Below the pieces are notes generated by a model. It saw only the letters and a list, made by a program, of their open reading frames with translations. It was not told the origin of the DNA and made no database searches. From Bacillus pseudomycoides DSM 12442 (GTDB lineage Bacteria > Bacillota > Bacilli > Bacillales > Bacillaceae_G): a stretch of DNA of 64,000 nucleotides. The stretch covers positions 4,473,386 through 4,537,385 of the forward strand of contig NZ_CM000745.1 in assembly GCF_000161455.1 (NCBI RefSeq), in the 5' to 3' direction. Positions 36,254-45,296 of this stretch are shown here, one piece after another; the stretch's first letter is position 1, and every line of letters starts with the position of its first letter. The position numbers and the translations under genes are program-made.

Positions 36254-36299
36254 GTTATTTACACACCTTCTAATTCAGTCGCTTCATACTTACGATACA

Positions 36300-37307
36300 T
36301 TAACGCGAAACCTCGCCTTTTCCCGTTCTTCCCATTAATGCGTCTACCTCTTCTTTTGCATTTTTTCCATTAAATAAAACATTATATATCGCAATCGTAA
36401 TCGGCATTTCAATACTCATTTTTTCAGCTAAATGATATGCTGCCTCAGCTGTACGAACACCTTCTACCACCATGCCCATATTCCCTAATACTTCTTCTAA
36501 ATTATGACCCTTACCAAGTAAATTTCCAGCTCGCCAATTTCGACTATGAACACTTGTACAAGTCACAATTAAATCACCGACACCTGTTAATCCCGCAAAA
36601 GTAAGCGGATTTGCTCCCATCTCACACCCTAATCGTGTAATTTCCGTTAGTCCCCTGGAAATTAACGCTGCTTTTGCGTTATCTCCGTAACCAAGACCAT
36701 CTGAGATTCCTGCGCCAAGGGCAATAATATTCTTTAGTGCCCCGCCTAATTCAACACCAATCACATCTCGATTTGTATAAACACGGAAATTTGTATTCAT
36801 AAATAGCTTTTGTGTTTTTTCTGCAGCCTGTAGATGATATGACGCAGCAGTTACAGTAGTAGGATGACGAAGACTTACCTCTTCTGCATGGCTTGGCCCT
36901 GAAAGAACAACAACACTTTCTATTAACTCTTTCGGCATCTCTTCTTCAATCATTTCTGAGATACGTTTAAATGATCCTGGTTCAATTCCTTTACTTGCAT
37001 GGATAATTGTTATCGGTTGTTTTACAACTTCCTTTAGTTGTTGTATTACACTACGAATCGCTTTCGTTGGAACAACTAATAGTACCGTATCTATCCCATC
37101 CATTACTTCCTCTAGAGACTCGTATCCTTTTATTGTTTTAGAAAGTTGAATCCCCGGTAAATATGCTTCATTCGTATGCTTCTCATTAATTTCATGGATT
37201 TGTTCCGCCTTATTCCCCCAAATCCTTACTTCATGTCCGTTATCCGCAAGAACCATAGATAACGCTGTTCCCCAGCTTCCTGCACCTATGACTGTAATCT
37301 GTTTCAA
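36300..37307 (-). CDS. gpsA: NAD(P)-dependent glycerol-3-phosphate dehydrogenase
   Basis: This 335-residue GpsA has the N-terminal dinucleotide motif VIGAGSWGTALS, HASKGIEP, LSGPSHAEEV, ELGGALKNIIALGAGISDGL with the catalytic Lys, and TGVGDLIVTC. It makes sn-glycerol-3-phosphate from dihydroxyacetone phosphate, the substrate of TagD. Placement within the teichoic-like cluster suggests a dedicated supply. B. cereus-group chromosomes normally carry a housekeeping gpsA elsewhere, so this is probably an extra copy (inference). Confidence 0.92.
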   Translation of the reverse strand: MKQITVIGAGSWGTALSMVLADNGHEVRIWGNKAEQIHEINEKHTNEAYLPGIQLSKTIKGYESLEEVMDGIDTVLLVVPTKAIRSVIQQLKEVVKQPITIIHASKGIEPGSFKRISEMIEEEMPKELIESVVVLSGPSHAEEVSLRHPTTVTAASYHLQAAEKTQKLFMNTNFRVYTNRDVIGVELGGALKNIIALGAGISDGLGYGDNAKAALISRGLTEITRLGCEMGANPLTFAGLTGVGDLIVTCTSVHSRNWRAGNLLGKGHNLEEVLGNMGMVVEGVRTAEAAYHLAEKMSIEMPITIAIYNVLFNGKNAKEEVDALMGRTGKGEVSR

Positions 37308-37749
37308 AATAATCCTCCCTCGCCATCTTAACAGCGTTAAAAGCGTTATTATTTACATAAGAAGCTAAGTGACATAAATATAGTTCACTTAGCTTTGAGT
37401 TCTTTTACTTAAAATATAATAACTGAGTTATAAATCTTATTTTTCACAAACTAAAACTGGAAATAAGTAAATCTTAATCCATTATTGTTTTTTAAATTTA
37501 TTAAATAGCACAATCCACTTTTCACTGTAAGCTTCTGAAAAAAAAGATTTAATTCATTCCCATGAGCTTCATAATTTTATCCATTTCAATAGTTAGTTGT
37601 AGATTATCTAACATGTATGCCACCTTATTGGCTAACACTGTATATAAAGATTGAATATATACTTTCTTCAAATCATAATATAAATGTTCCTCTGCCCTAA
37701 AGTCTTAGATTATTTCTTAGACTCCCTATATTCAACTTTCAAGCCAATT
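37308..37749. other. Gap before gpsA with a hairpin and a short orphan frame
   Basis: An eleven-base perfect hairpin (AAGCTAAGTGA / TCACTTAGCTT) lies at 37362-37395, weakly terminator-like on either strand. On the minus strand 37549-37704 is an open stretch of 51 codons ending KVAYMLDNLQLTIEMDKIMK followed by LMGMN and a stop. It reads like real protein but has no good start; it may be the end of a lost gene. I recognise no family. Confidence 0.35.
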
Positions 37750-40700
37750 TTAAAACAATTCGTTAACAATTTTTTCAGATGCTCTTCCATCATCAAATTG
37801 ATTATATTTTTCTTGAAAACGTATGATTCTCTCTTGATACTTTTTTGAGAATGTAGCAATATCCTGAATTTCTTTTACAAGTGTCTCTGTATCTTCGATA
37901 AGTGGACCTGGTGCCTCTTCTTCAAAGTCAACATACATACCTCGTAATTTATTTTTATAATTATCATAATCGTACGTGTAAAATAGCATTGGTTTATTTA
38001 ATAATGAATAATCAAACATAACTGATGAATAGTCAGTAATCAAAATATCAGCTATTAAATACATATCTCGAATATCATCATAATGACTATAATCGTAAGC
38101 AAAACCTTCGTACTCACTTAATGAGAATCCTTTTTTCGAAAAATGATGTAGCTTAACAATAAATATATACTCATCACCAAAATTTTGTTTTAGTTGATTC
38201 AGATTTATAGGCATTCTAAATTTACCCTTTGTTCTCCATGTTGGAACGTAAACAATCACTTTTTTATCTACAGGTATACCCATCTTTTCTTTGATTTTAT
38301 TAATACTCTCTTTATTATTATCGCTAAATAATTTATCATTTCTCGGATAACCAACTTTTAAAAACTTATTATTGAAATCATATGCGCTTTTGGCAATATC
38401 AGAAACATAATCACTTGGAACTGATAAATAATCCCAACGGTGACATCTTCTTAAAAACTTCTCCTTCTGAACTTCACCAACGACTTCTCCTGGTGCATCT
38501 AAACCTAAAGTTTTTAACGGTGTTCCATGCATCGTCTGAATTTCAGTTACATTTTTACGCTTTTCATAAAAATCAGGGAAGTTTACATTGTTTACAAAAT
38601 GTTTAGCTGTTGCCAAATGATAATAATACTTTAACGAATTAATTCTAACTGTTTCTGCGTTTCCTGGTACATTTGTATGATGATCTCTTAAAAACCAAAC
38701 TGTTTTGTAGTCTTTTTTATATTCATCAATATACTCATAGACAGCTCTTGGATTACATTCGAAATTTTTGCCCCAATAAGATTCAAATACTACATCTTTC
38801 TTTTTCAAAGGTAATAATCTCATTAAAGGATATAGCACTTTTCTAATTACCTCTTGCCTTCTTGGACCCCTTTCAATCCACTTCCACTCAGGTTCCACTC
38901 TCAATGTTAAAAGATTAGTATTCTTTGAACGGTAAATTACATATTTATAATCTTGAAAAATTGTTCGAACACTATCCATATTTTCTTTCTTAAATTCTAT
39001 TCTACTTTCTAAATTCTTTTGTCCAGTTGTCTTTAACTTTAACTGCCAACGTCCACTTTCAAACATAGATACCTTGTCTTTATATAATGGAAATTCAAAA
39101 TATAAAAGTGTATGTCCCTTATTGATTTCAGACTTACTCATTTTCATATTTATCTGTTCTTGTCCATTCATTTTTTCAATCATTAAATTGTGTTCAATAT
39201 TTTCCCTGTCAATGCCAAGATAAAAATTGTTTGCAACTTTAATGCTCAGCTCAACTCTGTTATTAACAATTTTTAATGTTTCTACTTTAGGGAAGAATTT
39301 ATCCAGTCTAACTAGCAAGTTCCCTGCTGAGCTGTGATCAATTTCTACTTCATTTACACCAATACTACTAATTTCATTGAATTGAATTGGCATAAGAGTT
39401 AAAGGATTTTTCTCTCCATTTTCAACAATATGTCCAAACCATTCCCCACGGTCTTTTACCTTGCTTAACTTAGATACCTCTATTTTTGCCATAAATGCAT
39501 TTGTATTATCTGTTTTTTGTAAAGGTTTTATAATAGACTTTCTTAGCTCATAATTAATAAGTAATAGCTTTGAGTTTTCAAATGAGAATAAAGTATTTCC
39601 TTCAAAGATTAAATGCTTCTTATTTCTATATATTTTTTTCACTGTCGATTTTGTTTGATTCACTTCTAAGCGAATATCCCATGCAGCATTATACTTTGGA
39701 TAAATAATATTCCCATCAAAAACCCTGTACTTAGGCTTTGTTTTTAAACCAGCAACTGGTTGTCCTAATCTAACTGTTCTCTCAACTCCATCGTTTTTAA
39801 TAGAATAGAAAATATAATATTTATCATTTGTTAACTCGTAAGATTTTATAATATCATCAAAGTTGATTTTAATTTCAAATCCTGACCAGTTGTAGTTAAA
39901 TGCTCTTTTTAAAGGAATCTTTGAACTTATAGCTATACCCATTTTGGCTGTAATGTCTGTTCGTTTATGAATTGTTACATCTTTCACCGGAATTCTAATC
40001 GAGCCTTGCTCATCACTAATGAAGACACTGATCTCAGCATCAGATTTTCTTTTCACATTTAAATTTTTGATATAAGCATAACCTTTAACCTCTAGACAAT
40101 TTCCGTTCCAACTTGCACTTTCTACTCTTTTAACTGTCTCAAATTCTTCCTCCAATATTCTTAATTCCATTGGTAATTGATCAATATACGGGTAATCGGC
40201 AACATAAACATCATTCTTTTTAATTGGTTTAGAATTTTTCAATTCAGTTTTTTGAAACTCTAATAACTGTAATAACTTTTGTTTCTCATTATTTTGCACC
40301 AGCTGATACTTTAACCGATCAATAACTTTTAATCTCTTAAAAACTGACATATCTACATTTTTCAGATACTCCGATACACTCTTAAAATACGTGTCTATAT
40401 ACTCTTCATCAGCTCTATCAAGTTGGTTAAGGTATACTAGTAAATCAATACTAAGATATTTAAAATCTTTTTCTTCCTTTACTAGTCCATCAATATTATT
40501 TTCACTAAAATGTTGATCTACCATTCCTAAGGCTTTCAAACGATCTGTTAAATTATTAATATCTGTTCTTTGCTGTGTAATAGATTGATCACCAGCATCC
40601 CGCGCTCTCCATTTATATACAATACTTGTTAATACATCTACACTTTTTGCTTTAAAATGCGCTGGAATTGTTACCGGAATATCCTCATATAACATTCCTT

Positions 40701-41232
40701 CTGGAAATTGAAATTCATGTTCTTCCCAGAAACTAACTTTATAGATTTTGTTCCATGCAGTTGTATCGTACAGTAATTCTGGCGACTCAGTAATATGTGT
40801 TTTTAGCTTATTTTCACTAAATACTTTTTTATGTAATACAGATGGAAATTCTTTTGTAGAGTTGAATCTTATAACATTTCCTATGATAAAATCCGAACCA
40901 GTTTGTAAAACTGTATTCATCATGGCTTTATATGAGCCCGTAGGAATAATGTCATCTGAATCAACAAATGTAACATAATCCCCTGTAATAAATTCATACC
41001 CGAAGTTTCTAGCTTTCCCTAGGCCACCATTAGATTTTTTAAACGCATGAAAGTTTTCATACTTATCAGCATACTGAAACATAATATCAGAGCTATTATC
41101 TTGTGAACCATCATCAACCATAATTACTTCATAATTGTTATATGCTTGCTCCAATAGTGAATCAAGGCACTCTTCTAAATAACCTTCTACGTTGTAAATA
41201 GGTACTACTATACTTAATTTAGGTAAAACCAT
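37750..41232 (-). CDS. Large fusion: GT2 glycosyltransferase plus CDP-glycerol glycerophosphotransferase
   Basis: This 1160-residue protein opens with a GT2 domain (about 1-235): PKLSIVVPIYNVEGYLEECL, VIMVDDGSQDNSSDI and YVTFVDSDDIIPTGSYK. A long beta-rich middle (about 370-760) of unknown role follows. The C-terminal TagF-like domain (about 790-1160) shows NPRAVYEYIDEYKK, TMHGTPLKTLGLD, VGYPRNDKLF and ITDYSSVMFDYSLLNKPM. It may both add a sugar and polymerise glycerol phosphate, giving a glycosylated or mixed polymer. The fusion is complete, without frameshift. It sits between the TagB-like gene and a 442-base gap. Confidence 0.9.
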   Translation of the reverse strand: MVLPKLSIVVPIYNVEGYLEECLDSLLEQAYNNYEVIMVDDGSQDNSSDIMFQYADKYENFHAFKKSNGGLGKARNFGYEFITGDYVTFVDSDDIIPTGSYKAMMNTVLQTGSDFIIGNVIRFNSTKEFPSVLHKKVFSENKLKTHITESPELLYDTTAWNKIYKVSFWEEHEFQFPEGMLYEDIPVTIPAHFKAKSVDVLTSIVYKWRARDAGDQSITQQRTDINNLTDRLKALGMVDQHFSENNIDGLVKEEKDFKYLSIDLLVYLNQLDRADEEYIDTYFKSVSEYLKNVDMSVFKRLKVIDRLKYQLVQNNEKQKLLQLLEFQKTELKNSKPIKKNDVYVADYPYIDQLPMELRILEEEFETVKRVESASWNGNCLEVKGYAYIKNLNVKRKSDAEISVFISDEQGSIRIPVKDVTIHKRTDITAKMGIAISSKIPLKRAFNYNWSGFEIKINFDDIIKSYELTNDKYYIFYSIKNDGVERTVRLGQPVAGLKTKPKYRVFDGNIIYPKYNAAWDIRLEVNQTKSTVKKIYRNKKHLIFEGNTLFSFENSKLLLINYELRKSIIKPLQKTDNTNAFMAKIEVSKLSKVKDRGEWFGHIVENGEKNPLTLMPIQFNEISSIGVNEVEIDHSSAGNLLVRLDKFFPKVETLKIVNNRVELSIKVANNFYLGIDRENIEHNLMIEKMNGQEQINMKMSKSEINKGHTLLYFEFPLYKDKVSMFESGRWQLKLKTTGQKNLESRIEFKKENMDSVRTIFQDYKYVIYRSKNTNLLTLRVEPEWKWIERGPRRQEVIRKVLYPLMRLLPLKKKDVVFESYWGKNFECNPRAVYEYIDEYKKDYKTVWFLRDHHTNVPGNAETVRINSLKYYYHLATAKHFVNNVNFPDFYEKRKNVTEIQTMHGTPLKTLGLDAPGEVVGEVQKEKFLRRCHRWDYLSVPSDYVSDIAKSAYDFNNKFLKVGYPRNDKLFSDNNKESINKIKEKMGIPVDKKVIVYVPTWRTKGKFRMPINLNQLKQNFGDEYIFIVKLHHFSKKGFSLSEYEGFAYDYSHYDDIRDMYLIADILITDYSSVMFDYSLLNKPMLFYTYDYDNYKNKLRGMYVDFEEEAPGPLIEDTETLVKEIQDIATFSKKYQERIIRFQEKYNQFDDGRASEKIVNELF

Positions 41233-41333
41233 TAAATTAACTCCCTTTATAAATATTAATATCTTAACGACTTCTCCAATTGAACGGACATCAAAAAGCC
41301 TAGCACATTAACTTTTAAATAGATATTTACCAA

Positions 41334-42503
41334 TTACACTTCACGATTAAATAAATAGTTAACTAATTTTTCACTTGAATTCCCTTGAGAATATTTATTC
41401 CACTTCAACTTAAAACCTTTTAAGACTTCCATATCAAACGAATTGCTTTTAATAACCTGGATTAATTCACTGGTATTGTACACAATTGATCCTGGAACAG
41501 TGGTTGTGTAATCTCCAATAATTCCTCTTTTTTTCGTATACTTCTTCAAATCATATGAGAAAAAGACCATTGGCTTATTTAAAAGACAGAACTCAAAAGG
41601 AACAGATGAATAATCTGTTACCAAAATATCTGTTACTAAAAATAGATCATTTATATTGGGATACAGCGAATAATCATATAAAAATCCTGTATACTTATCC
41701 TTATACTCCAACTTATTTCTTACTGCCGGATGGAGCTTGATTAAAACGATATACTCATCTTTTAGTGCTTTATACATAGCTTCCATATCCAAATGCAAAT
41801 CAAAATCTAATAACTCTTTATCTCTAAAGGTTGGAGCATATAAAATGATCTTCTTACTTTTTAAAGTCGGATTTATTAATAGAATATTGTCTTTAATTTC
41901 TCTCTTGCGCTGTTCATAAAAAAACAAATCGGTTCTCGGAATACCTGTTTTTAATATCCTGTCGTCCGATAACCCAAAAGCATCCTTATAAATGCTTGCA
42001 AGAGCATCCGAACCTACAACAATCTTATGAAAATTTCTATAAACATCAAGAAAGCGCTTTTGAGCTCGTAGGCTCCTTTTATTAAAAGAAGGTGCCAACA
42101 ATCCAAATTTTTTTATAGCACCTGCTGCGTGCCAAATTTGAATACATTGCACCCCCTTTTTAAATTTAACTTTCGCTAATGATCCGAAATAATTATCAAT
42201 AATAACATATTGGGAAGTAGACAAATGATAGATTGATTTAATTGTATGAAGGATATTTTTCGTTTCAAATTTAAAAGACTTCACATTCGAGTAGCTATCC
42301 ACTTCATATTTACATGTAGATTTATATAAGAAAATTACCTCACAATCAATTTTTTTCCGTTTCATTTCATCATAAATAAAAATGAGATTTTCTCCATAAG
42401 ACATAATGAAAGTTACTTTTCTTTTTACTGGGAAAATTTTCATGATGCTATGTAAAATTTTAAATAAAATAAGATATATTTCTACGCTAATTTCTCTAAT
42501 CAT
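41334..42503 (-). CDS. TagB-like CDP-glycerol glycerophosphotransferase
   Basis: This 389-residue Glyphos_transf protein has a hydrophobic, amphipathic N-terminus and QCIQIWHAAGAIKKFG, where HAAG replaces the HGTP seen in the two relatives nearby. LKTGIPRTDLFFYE and LVTDYSSVPFEFCLLNKPMVFFSYD are also seen. The HAAG form is usual for TagB-type primases and TarL-like branches. It probably adds the first glycerol phosphate to a linkage unit. It follows tagD by six bases. Confidence 0.88.
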   Translation of the reverse strand: MIREISVEIYLILFKILHSIMKIFPVKRKVTFIMSYGENLIFIYDEMKRKKIDCEVIFLYKSTCKYEVDSYSNVKSFKFETKNILHTIKSIYHLSTSQYVIIDNYFGSLAKVKFKKGVQCIQIWHAAGAIKKFGLLAPSFNKRSLRAQKRFLDVYRNFHKIVVGSDALASIYKDAFGLSDDRILKTGIPRTDLFFYEQRKREIKDNILLINPTLKSKKIILYAPTFRDKELLDFDLHLDMEAMYKALKDEYIVLIKLHPAVRNKLEYKDKYTGFLYDYSLYPNINDLFLVTDILVTDYSSVPFEFCLLNKPMVFFSYDLKKYTKKRGIIGDYTTTVPGSIVYNTSELIQVIKSNSFDMEVLKGFKLKWNKYSQGNSSEKLVNYLFNREV

Positions 42504-42509
42504 CTAAGT

Positions 42510-42905
42510 TTATCTAGCAACTTGCACTAGTTCCTTTTTTATTTTTGTAGTAGAAATTCCAGCTGTACGTGGTAAATATACAACTTCACAGTATTCATCT
42601 AATTCATCAAATTCCCCTTCCCAATCATCACCCATAACAAAAATATCTACATCATGATTAACAACATCTTTTGCTTTCTGCTCCCAATTATGTTCAGGAA
42701 TTACTTCATCCACATACCGAACCGCTTCTAGAATCATTTTACGATTCTCATAGCTATGATAAGATTTTTTATTTTTTAATTTGTTAAATTCATCTGAAGA
42801 AACGGCGACAATTAAATAATCTCCTAAATCTTTCGCTCTCTTCAATAAGTTAATATGTCCCCAGTGCAATAAATCGAAAGTTCCATATGTAATAACCTTT
42901 TTCAT
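42510..42905 (-). CDS. tagD: Glycerol-3-phosphate cytidylyltransferase
   Basis: This 131-residue cytidylyltransferase has TYGTFDLLHWGHINLL (HWGH at 14-17, the nucleotide-binding HxGH) and RTAGISTTKIKKEL near the C-terminus, the RTxGISTT signature of TagD. It makes CDP-glycerol from CTP and glycerol-3-phosphate. It is the first gene of the teichoic-like operon, read from a putative extended -10 promoter about 170 bases upstream. GGGGGCACG lies before the ATG. Confidence 0.95.
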   Translation of the reverse strand: MKKVITYGTFDLLHWGHINLLKRAKDLGDYLIVAVSSDEFNKLKNKKSYHSYENRKMILEAVRYVDEVIPEHNWEQKAKDVVNHDVDIFVMGDDWEGEFDELDEYCEVVYLPRTAGISTTKIKKELVQVAR

Positions 42906-43079
42906 GATCGTGCCCCCTGTGAAATGTTATTATTTTATAATTATTTAGTTTAGAAGTATATTTAAATTAGAGCTTCTCCTACGCCTATGAATGGTAAGAA
43001 CGACTCAAATTCACCAATGTAAATCCAAAACAAATTTACATAGATTTTACATTGAGTTCACACGAAATTCACAAAGATG

Positions 43080-43108
43080 ATTATAACATAATTTTTATTT
43101 ACAAACTA
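43080..43108 (-). promoter_or_regulatory. Putative extended -10 promoter of the tagD operon
   Basis: On the minus strand TGTTATAAT (43088-43080) is a perfect extended -10, with a weak -35 (TAGTTT, 17-base spacer). The leader of about 165 bases contains a loose inverted repeat around CAATGTAAA and TTTACATTG (43013-43053). No other gene start needs this promoter. Confidence 0.5.
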
Positions 43109-43200
43109 TGACAATAACCTAACAACTATTGTCACATCCGGCACAAGAAAACGCTTTCTTAATTGGTGTTACAAACCTCCTCTTACTTTCTTTTATTTAC

Positions 43201-43238
43201 AAAAAAAGTGCGAAGGAACTAGTTCCTTCGCACTTTTT
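43201..43238 (-). terminator. Perfect palindromic terminator after mbl
   Basis: AAAAAGTGCGAAGGAAC (43203-43219) pairs without mismatch with its complement at 43222-43238, flanked by A and T runs. It ends mbl transcription and isolates it from tagD. It could work in both directions. Confidence 0.93.
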
Positions 43239-43254
43239 ACTACCCTTTATATGA

Positions 43255-44256
43255 CTATTTCAACATACGACGTGGCAATTTATCAATATTCTCTAACATA
43301 ATGCCTGTACCAACAGCAACACAGTGCATTGGGTTTTCAGCGATTAGTACTGGTACTTTTAATTCTTCTGCTAGAAGCATGTCGATACCATGTAATAATG
43401 CGCCTCCGCCCGTTAAGATCACACCGCGGTCAATGATGTCTGCAGATAGTTCTGGTGGTGTACGCTCTAATACACCTTTTGCAGCTTGTACAATGACAGC
43501 CGCATTTTCTTTTAATGCTTCTGTAACCTCTTCTGAACATACTGTGATTGTACGTGGTAAGCCCGTTACCATGTCACGTCCGCGAATTTCAAGTTCTTCA
43601 CTACGTGCACCTGGGAATACTGTACCGACTTTAATTTTAATATCTTCTGATGTGCGTTCTCCGATTAATAGCTTATACTTACGTTTAATATAGTTTAAGA
43701 TCTCCATATCAAACTTGTCGCCAGCCATTTTGATAGAGGAGGAGGTAACAATATCACCCATTGAAAGCACGGCAATATCTGTTGTACCTCCACCGATATC
43801 AACAACCATATTTCCGCTCGGTTGGAAGATTTCCATACCGGCACCAACAGCAGCTACTTTTGGTTCTTCTTCTAAGAATACTGTTTTACCACCTGAGCGT
43901 TCAGCAGCTTCACGAATTGCTTTTTGTTCTACAGATGTAATGTTTGTTGGACAACAAATTAAAATGCGAGGTTTTGAAAAGAAGCTCTTCACGTCCAGCT
44001 TGTTAATAAAATGCTTTAACATTGCTTCTGTAATTTCGAAATCTGCAATTACACCATCTTTAAGCGGACGAATCGCTACAATATTACCAGGTGTACGTCC
44101 TACCATACTTCTTGCTTCTTCACCTACCGCTAATACTCTTCCAGTATTGCGATCAATTGCTACAACAGACGGTTCGTTTAAAACGATCCCTTTACCCTTT
44201 ACATGAATTAATACGTTAGCTGTGCCTAGGTCAATTCCGATATCTCTCGCAAACAT
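43255..44256 (-). CDS. mbl: MreB-like cell-shape protein Mbl
   Basis: This 333-residue actin-like protein opens FARDIGIDLGTANVLIHVKG and continues KGIVLNEPSVVAIDRNTG, which is Mbl rather than MreB (B. subtilis Mbl begins the same way). ATP-binding motifs are IGIDLGTAN (phosphate 1), MVVDIGGGTTDIAVLS (phosphate 2) and ILTGGGALLHGID (adenosine). It forms membrane-associated filaments guiding sidewall synthesis. The ATG at 44256 has AGGAGG upstream and matches the conserved start; the reading from 44283 is an artefact. It lies after spoIIID as in B. subtilis. Confidence 0.97.
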   Translation of the reverse strand: MFARDIGIDLGTANVLIHVKGKGIVLNEPSVVAIDRNTGRVLAVGEEARSMVGRTPGNIVAIRPLKDGVIADFEITEAMLKHFINKLDVKSFFSKPRILICCPTNITSVEQKAIREAAERSGGKTVFLEEEPKVAAVGAGMEIFQPSGNMVVDIGGGTTDIAVLSMGDIVTSSSIKMAGDKFDMEILNYIKRKYKLLIGERTSEDIKIKVGTVFPGARSEELEIRGRDMVTGLPRTITVCSEEVTEALKENAAVIVQAAKGVLERTPPELSADIIDRGVILTGGGALLHGIDMLLAEELKVPVLIAENPMHCVAVGTGIMLENIDKLPRRMLK

Positions 44257-44418
44257 TCCTGTGTTTTCCTCCTTGATATTCAAAATCAGGTTGTACCCGA
44301 ATTCTTTTACACCTAATTTCTGATTTTATCATAAATTTAACGAAAACGTAATATTTGAAAAGATAATTCTTCTGAAAAATGTTCCGTCATGACCAAGGAA
44401 TGTTTGCCGTATAATGAA

Positions 44419-44691
44419 TTATTGCTGCACGATTCTTTCTGTATCTTCTTTTCGGTACTTCTGCTTCGTCGCTTCCCCGCCTCTTAGGTGGCGAATCGAC
44501 TTATGATAATCAAGAATTTCTTTCACTTCATTTGCGAGCTCTGGATTAATCTCTGGTAAACGTTCTGTTAAATCTTTATGGACTGTACTCTTTGATACCC
44601 CAAATTCTTTTGCAATCACACGAACTGTTTTTCTTGTCTCCACGATATACTTGCCAATCTTGATAGTTCTCTCTTTGATGTAATCGTGCAC
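44419..44691 (-). CDS. spoIIID: Sporulation transcription factor SpoIIID
   Basis: This 90-residue DNA-binding protein opens with HDYIKERTIKIGKYIVETRK. The helix-turn-helix is TVRVIAKEFGVSKSTVHKDL, followed by TERLPEINPELANEVKEILD and HKSIRHLRGGEATKQKY, nearly identical to B. subtilis SpoIIID. It switches mother-cell transcription between sigma-E and sigma-K stages. I use the GTG at 44691 with GGGAGG upstream; a longer reading from 44817 is not conserved. The C-terminus differs from B. subtilis in the last few residues. Confidence 0.97.
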   Translation of the reverse strand: MHDYIKERTIKIGKYIVETRKTVRVIAKEFGVSKSTVHKDLTERLPEINPELANEVKEILDYHKSIRHLRGGEATKQKYRKEDTERIVQQ

Positions 44692-44858
44692 ACCACTCGC
44701 CTCCCTAAATTGGATGTGAGAAGTGTGAAATGAGACTCGCTGCATATGACTAAGAAGTAAATTTGAGTGCTGTTTGTAAACTTTAAACATTCTGGAATTT
44801 ATAATGAAATGACCCACGATTTCTCACCTCAAACACTCTCTTTGCATTGGTTTATATC

Positions 44859-44887
44859 ATTGTATTGCCCGCACTACTGATATATGC
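44859..44887 (-). promoter_or_regulatory. Putative sigma-E promoter of spoIIID
   Basis: On the minus strand GCATATA (44887-44881) and ATACAAT (44865-44859), about 15 bases apart, resemble the sigma-E -35 and -10 elements (KMATATT and CATACAnT). spoIIID is sigma-E dependent in B. subtilis. The leader to the GTG is about 160 bases. Confidence 0.45.
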
Positions 44888-44984
44888 TACAAGTTCGGTA
44901 TTTTTACGGACTAAGTTAAGAAAAATTACAAATTCGTGTGAGAAATACGTTAACAATGACAATTTTCACTTGATGGATTGCCCT

Positions 44985-45026
44985 ACAAAAACCAAAGAAT
45001 GACGCCTCTTGTCAAAGGCGTCATTC
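44985..45026 (-). terminator. Terminator of the small membrane protein gene
   Basis: Ten-base perfect arms GAATGACGCC (44997-45006) and GGCGTCATTC (45017-45026) are followed on the minus strand by TTTGGTTTTTG. The arm overlaps the stop of the small gene at 45021. Confidence 0.85.
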
Positions 45027-45155
45027 TTCATGATCACATTCTTCTTCTAATAATTGATGGTGGGGAACTTCTTTCTTACTGGCAATGTAATAATATAAAG
45101 TAAATAAAATAAACAACAAAATAAGGGCAATCGACAGAACAAATACAAATGACAG
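45021..45155 (-). CDS. Small single-pass membrane protein with probable CTG start
   Basis: This 44-codon frame is bounded by a strong AGGAGGGG ribosome site and a terminator. The product has one membrane helix (SFVFVLSIALILLFILFTLY), then YYIASKKEVPHHQ and an acidic tail ending EEECDHEE. The only start codon at correct spacing (eight bases after GGAGG) is CTG at 45155; no ATG, GTG or TTG exists at the right place. It lies between spoIIQ-like and spoIIID genes, so a sporulation role is possible, but I recognise no family. Confidence 0.6.
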   Translation of the reverse strand: MSFVFVLSIALILLFILFTLYYYIASKKEVPHHQLLEEECDHEE

Positions 45156-45254
45156 AGTAATCCCCTCCTTTTCTTAATATATATTCGAGAATTCCGTCAA
45201 ATTTCCTTGTTATTGCTATTTCCCTCTCGAAATGAATCATTTTTATATAAAAAT

Positions 45255-45289
45255 AAAAAAATCAACTCCCTAGTGAGAGCTGATTTTTT
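45255..45289 (-). terminator. Terminator after spoIIQ-like gene
   Basis: On the minus strand AAAAAATCAGCTCTC pairs with GGGAGTTGATTTTTT (one G-T pair), loop ACTA, ending in a T run. It begins eight bases after the stop. Confidence 0.9.
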
Positions 45290-45296
45290 CGTTTTA

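Noticed and set aside
43715..44206. 163-codon plus-strand frame opposite mbl
   Set aside because: Mbl is unmistakable on the minus strand; the other frame is an antisense shadow.
44281..44337. Inverted repeat AAAATCAG/CTGATTTT between spoIIID and mbl as terminator
   Set aside because: Loop is 40 bases and no T run follows; likely chance.
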